DNA of 64,000 nt from assembly GCF_002307475.1 (NCBI RefSeq), contig NZ_NTMH01000034.1, positions 124,001 through 188,000 of the forward strand, written 5' to 3'. The stretch comes from Pantoea allii (GTDB taxonomy: Bacteria > Pseudomonadota > Gammaproteobacteria > Enterobacterales > Enterobacteriaceae). Of the stretch, positions 60,602 through 64,000 are shown piece after piece. How positions within the stretch are numbered: position 1 is the stretch's first letter; the number at the start of each line of letters is the position of its first letter. The notes beneath the pieces were generated by a model. It did no database searches. It was not told the origin of the DNA and saw nothing but the letters and a program-made list of their open reading frames with translations. The position numbers were made by a program, and so were the translations under genes.

Positions 60602-61954
60602 ATGTCTGCACCCAAAATTACGTTTATTGGCGCGGGTTCCACTATTTTCGTTAAAAATATCCTTGGCGATGTCTTCCACCGCGATGCGCTGAAGTCAGCC
60701 CATATCGCGTTGATGGATATTGATGCAACCCGGCTTGACGAGTCCTACACCGTGGTCAGCAAGCTGATGAGTTCGGCTGGCGCGGCAGGCCATATTACCT
60801 GCCACAGTGACCAGAAAACGGCATTAGTCGATGCCGATTTTGTGGTGGTGGCGTTCCAGATTGGCGGCTATGAACCCTGTACCGTCACAGACTTTGCGGT
60901 ATGTAAGCGCTATGGCCTTGAGCAGACCATCGCGGATACGCTTGGCCCCGGCGGCATCATGCGCGGGCTGCGCACCATCCCGCACCTGTGGCAGATTTGT
61001 GAAGATATGACGGCGGTGTGCCCCAATGCCACCATGCTTAATTACGTCAACCCCATGGCGATGAATACCTGGGCGATGTACGCACGTTATCCGCATATCA
61101 AACAGGTTGGCCTGTGCCATTCCGTTCAGGGAACCGCTGAAGAGCTGGCGAACGATCTCAACCTCAACCCTGCCGATTTACGCTACCGCTCTGCCGGTAT
61201 CAACCATATGGCGTTTTATCTGGAGCTGGAGCGGAAAACCGCAGAGGGTACCTACGTCAATCTGTATCCGGAACTGCTGGCCGCCTTTGACGCCGGGCAG
61301 GCACCGAAACCCAATATTCACGGCAATCCACGCTGCCCGAACCTGGTACGCTATGAAATGTTCAAAAAACTGGGCTATTTCGTCACTGAATCTTCAGAAC
61401 ACTTCGCGGAATACACGCCCTGGTTTATCAAGCCGGGACGAGACGATCTGATTGAGCGCTACCAGATCCCGCTGGACGAATATCCTAAACGCTGCGTAGA
61501 GCAACTGGATAACTGGCGTAGCGAACTTGAGCATTACAAGCGCGCTGAACGCATTGAAAGTAAGCCATCGCGCGAGTATGCCAGCGCCATTATGAATGCG
61601 ATATGGACAGGCGAGCCTGCCGTGATTTACGGCAATGTGCGCAATGATGCGTTAATCGACAATCTGCCTCAGGGATGCTGTGTGGAAGTCGCCTGCCTGG
61701 TGGACGCCAACGGGATTCAGCCCACCAAAGTCGGCACGCTGCCGTCACATCTGGCGGCCATGATGCAAACCAATATCAATGTGCAAACGCTGCTGACCGA
61801 AGCCATCCTGACGGAAAACCGTGACCGGGTTTACCACGCCGCCATGCTGGACCCCCACACGGCAGCGGTGCTGGGCATTGAGGAGATTTATGCGCTGGTG
61901 GATGAGCTGATCGCCGAACACGGAGACTGGCTGCCCGCCTGGCTTCACGCGTAA
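60602..61954 (+). CDS. melA: Alpha-galactosidase MelA
   Basis: GH4 enzyme that hydrolyses melibiose to galactose and glucose with NAD+ and Mn. It has 450 residues (E. coli 451). The dinucleotide motif is ITFIGAGSTIFVKNI, with GPGGIMRGLRTIP and the metal-site region GLCHSVQGTAEELA and AGINHMAFYLELE. ATG 60602 follows GGAGCATCCTG; an in-frame ATG at 60584 is less likely. First gene of melAB; melB follows 84 bases on. Confidence 0.97.
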   Translation: MSAPKITFIGAGSTIFVKNILGDVFHRDALKSAHIALMDIDATRLDESYTVVSKLMSSAGAAGHITCHSDQKTALVDADFVVVAFQIGGYEPCTVTDFAVCKRYGLEQTIADTLGPGGIMRGLRTIPHLWQICEDMTAVCPNATMLNYVNPMAMNTWAMYARYPHIKQVGLCHSVQGTAEELANDLNLNPADLRYRSAGINHMAFYLELERKTAEGTYVNLYPELLAAFDAGQAPKPNIHGNPRCPNLVRYEMFKKLGYFVTESSEHFAEYTPWFIKPGRDDLIERYQIPLDEYPKRCVEQLDNWRSELEHYKRAERIESKPSREYASAIMNAIWTGEPAVIYGNVRNDALIDNLPQGCCVEVACLVDANGIQPTKVGTLPSHLAAMMQTNINVQTLLTEAILTENRDRVYHAAMLDPHTAAVLGIEEIYALVDELIAEHGDWLPAWLHA

Positions 61955-62038
61955 CGTCTTTGTCTCCGGACATGCAGTCCGGCTGCTGCTGTATTCCATA
62001 ACAGAAGGCGGGCGCTGGCAACAGCGTCCCGGTACCCG

Positions 62039-63457
62039 ATGAGCATTTCAATAACGACAAAACTCAGCTACGGATTCGGCGCGTTTGGGAAAGATTTCGC
62101 TATTGGCATTGTTTATATGTATTTGATGTATTACTACACCGACGTAGTGGGTTTATCGGTTGGTGTCGTCGGTACACTGTTTTTAGTGGCACGGATCTGG
62201 GATGCCATTAACGATCCGATCATGGGCTGGATCGTTAATGCCACGCGATCACGTTGGGGGAAATTCAAACCCTGGATTTTTGTGGGCACGCTGGCGAACT
62301 CGCTGGTGCTGTTCCTGTTGTTTAGCGCCCACTTATTTGAGGGCACGGCCCAGTTGGTGTTCGTCTGCGTCACTTACATCTTATGGGGCATGACCTACAC
62401 CATTATGGATATCCCGTTCTGGTCGCTGGTGCCCACTATCACTCTGGACAAGCGCGAACGTGAAGAGCTGGTGCCCTGGCCGCGCTTTTTCGCCAGCCTT
62501 GCCTCCTTCGTCACCGCAGGCATTGCCCTGCCCTTTGTCAGCTATGTTGGCGGTGACAATCGCGGATTAGGCTTCCAGATGTTTACGCTGGTGTTAATTG
62601 CCTTTTTTATCGCATCAATGTTGGTGACGCTGCGAAACGTGCATGAAGTCTATTCGTCCACTGACGATGAAACCACGGACGGCAGCCGGTTGGGACTGAA
62701 AGCCATTGTCGCCCTCATCTATCGTAACGATCAGCTTTCCTGCCTGCTGGGAATGGCGCTGGCTTACAACGTCGCGGCTAACATCATTACCGGCTTTGCC
62801 ATCTACTATTTCACCTACGTTATCGGCGATGCCACTCTTTTCCCCTACTATCTCTCTTATGCCGGTGCGGCGAACCTGGTGACGTTAATCCTGTTCCCAA
62901 AACTGGTGAACATTCTGTCGCGCCGAATTCTGTGGGCGGCGGCATCCGCGCTGCCCATACTGAGCTGTGGCGTGCTGTTTGCCATGGCGCTGGCGGGCTA
63001 TCACTCCACTCCGCTGATTGTGGTGGCCGGCATCCTGTTAAATACCGGTACTGCCCTTTTCTGGGTGCTCCAGGTGATCATGGTGGCGGATACCGTCGAT
63101 TACGGTGAATACAAGCTGCATGTGCGCTGCGAGAGCATTGCTTATTCGGTGCAGACTATGGTGGTGAAAGGCGGTTCAGCCTTTGCCGCTTTCTTTATCG
63201 CCGTGGTGCTGGGGATAATTGGCTATATGCCTAACATCGCGCAGTCACAGGAAACCCTGGTAGGTATGCAATTTATTATGATCGCACTGCCCGCGGTATT
63301 TTTTATGCTGACGCTGCTGCTCTATTTCCGTTTCTACAGGCTGAACGGCGATATGCTGCGGAAAATCCAGATCCATCTCCTGGATAAATACCGTAAACCG
63401 CCGGCGTCAGAAGCGATTCCGGTCAGGAGCCTTGCGATACCTGGATCTGAACCGTAA
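62039..63457 (+). CDS. melB: Melibiose:Na+/H+ symporter MelB
   Basis: GPH-family symporter for melibiose with Na+, H+ or Li+. It has 472 residues and 12 membrane segments. Cation- and sugar-site Asp residues are present: Asp19 ([12 protein letters not shown]), Asp55 and Asp59 ([13 protein letters not shown]) and Asp124 ([14 protein letters not shown]). The last cytoplasmic part ends with a divergent tail after [11 protein letters not shown]. Followed by hairpins, not by a further mel gene. Confidence 0.97.
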   Translation: MSISITTKLSYGFGAFGKDFAIGIVYMYLMYYYTDVVGLSVGVVGTLFLVARIWDAINDPIMGWIVNATRSRWGKFKPWIFVGTLANSLVLFLLFSAHLFEGTAQLVFVCVTYILWGMTYTIMDIPFWSLVPTITLDKREREELVPWPRFFASLASFVTAGIALPFVSYVGGDNRGLGFQMFTLVLIAFFIASMLVTLRNVHEVYSSTDDETTDGSRLGLKAIVALIYRNDQLSCLLGMALAYNVAANIITGFAIYYFTYVIGDATLFPYYLSYAGAANLVTLILFPKLVNILSRRILWAAASALPILSCGVLFAMALAGYHSTPLIVVAGILLNTGTALFWVLQVIMVADTVDYGEYKLHVRCESIAYSVQTMVVKGGSAFAAFFIAVVLGIIGYMPNIAQSQETLVGMQFIMIALPAVFFMLTLLLYFRFYRLNGDMLRKIQIHLLDKYRKPPASEAIPVRSLAIPGSEP

Positions 63458-63531
63458 AAGCCGCACGCCGGGCTTTTAATACCGGGTTTCGAACAGCCAC
63501 AGCAGGCCAGGTGCATGTCATCTGGCCTGCT
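63457..63531 (+). terminator. Hairpins after melB
   Basis: AAAGCC/GGCTTT (63457-63462 with 63471-63476) is followed by TAAT, a weak terminator. A second, perfect 10-bp stem AGCAGGCCAG (63501-63510) with CTGGCCTGCT (63522-63531) has no T run. The remaining bases before mutY show no gene. Confidence 0.55.
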
Positions 63532-63714
63532 GCTGTCTGGCATTTGTGATTGATGCTGGCGTGCCCGTGGCGACTCGCCCAGGGGCGGTCAAGGCAACGC
63601 ATCCGATGGGCCTGAATGAAACAGGCCTTTTCAATCTTCCGGTTTACTCTCACGTGCGCTTATGCTGGAATTCCTGCCCGAATGTCGCGTAATCACGGAA
63701 ATATCCCCTTTATG

Positions 63715-64000
63715 ATGCAAGCCCCGCAGTTCGCGCAACAGGTGCTGGACTGGTATCAGCGCTTTGGCCGTAAAACCCTGCCGTGGCAGTTGGAAAAAAC
63801 ACCTTATAAGGTGTGGCTGTCTGAAGTCATGTTACAGCAAACCCAGGTGACCACCGTTATTCCCTACTTTGAACGCTTTATGGCGCGGTTTCCTACCGTC
63901 AGCGATTTAGCCGCCGCGCCCCTGGACGAGGTATTGCATCTCTGGACCGGTCTGGGTTACTACGCCCGGGCGCGCAACCTGCATAAAGCGGCAAAACAGG
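63715..64000 (+). CDS. mutY: Adenine DNA glycosylase, N-terminal part (cut by window edge)
   Basis: Removes adenine paired with 8-oxoG. Only about 95 codons are present. [56 protein letters not shown] and [20 protein letters not shown] match E. coli MutY closely. [11 protein letters not shown] is the start of the glycosylase core. The HhH-GPD catalytic Asp and the Fe-S cluster lie beyond the edge. ATG 63715 gives the E. coli start; ATG 63712 just upstream is an alternative. Runs off the right end. Confidence 0.95.
   Translation, partial: MQAPQFAQQVLDWYQRFGRKTLPWQLEKTPYKVWLSEVMLQQTQVTTVIPYFERFMARFPTVSDLAAAPLDEVLHLWTGLGYYARARNLHKAAKQ

Noticed and set aside
59401-63457. Genomic island boundaries around melRAB
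   Set aside because: No integrase, tRNA target, IS or direct repeats seen; insertion is inferred only from gene order.

Overview
The window is chromosomal DNA from an enterobacterium. Gene order from lysS to mutY follows, almost gene for gene, the Escherichia coli K-12 interval lysS-prfB-recJ-dsbC-xerD-fldB ... trmB-mutY, and most products align over their whole length with E. coli proteins recalled from memory. Sequence divergence and the accessory content (no yqfB, yggU or ansB; melRAB at trmB/mutY; an ascorbate-type PTS) suggest a relative outside Escherichia, most likely Erwiniaceae such as Pantoea or Erwinia. The genus is inference. No tRNA, rRNA, insertion sequence, prophage, integrase island or CRISPR array was seen. 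|| Layout. 1-5335 (minus): xerD-dsbC-recJ-prfB-lysS, covering chromosome dimer resolution, disulfide isomerisation, recombination, release factor 2 (with its programmed +1 frameshift) and lysyl-tRNA synthetase (cut by the window edge). 5438-8809: fldB, a degenerate 14-bp tandem repeat, then the cptA/sdhE pair, ygfZ and trhA. 8962-12012: an RpiR-type regulator, bglA (6-phospho-beta-glucosidase) and ygfF. 12073-16536 (minus): glycine cleavage operon gcvT-gcvH-gcvP. 16971-21296 (minus): ygfB-pepP-ubiH-ubiI (ubiquinone hydroxylases). 21468-22694 (plus): zapA, 6S RNA (ssrS), fau. 22737-28863: serA, rpiA, argP, yggE, argO, mscS. 29035-35319 (minus): a small VOC protein, then fbaA, pgk, epd and tktA (central carbon metabolism). 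35590-39447: loiP, speB, speA (putrescine synthesis from arginine). 40252-45418: metK, galP and a chemoreceptor. 45509-53763: sprT, endA, rsmE, gshB, yqgE, ruvX, yggR, yggS, yggT, rdgB, hemW. 53827-57204: a GntR/UTRA regulator divergent from a three-gene ascorbate-family PTS (EIIA, EIIB, EIIC) with no catabolic gene. 57398-59202 (minus): trmB-yggL-yggN. 59401-63457: melR divergent from melAB. 63715-end: mutY, cut by the window edge. || Regulation that can be read: MetJ boxes before metK; two GalR/GalS-type operators and a CRP site before galP; a HutC/GntR-type palindrome before the PTS operon; the prfB autoregulatory frameshift; and many strong intrinsic terminators. || Most notable unexplained items: the 22-unit, 14-bp degenerate array at 5962-6267; the PTS with no catabolic partner; the long inverted repeat between melR and melA; and three strong hairpins between argP and yggE. 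No clearly new multi-gene defence or mobile system was found.
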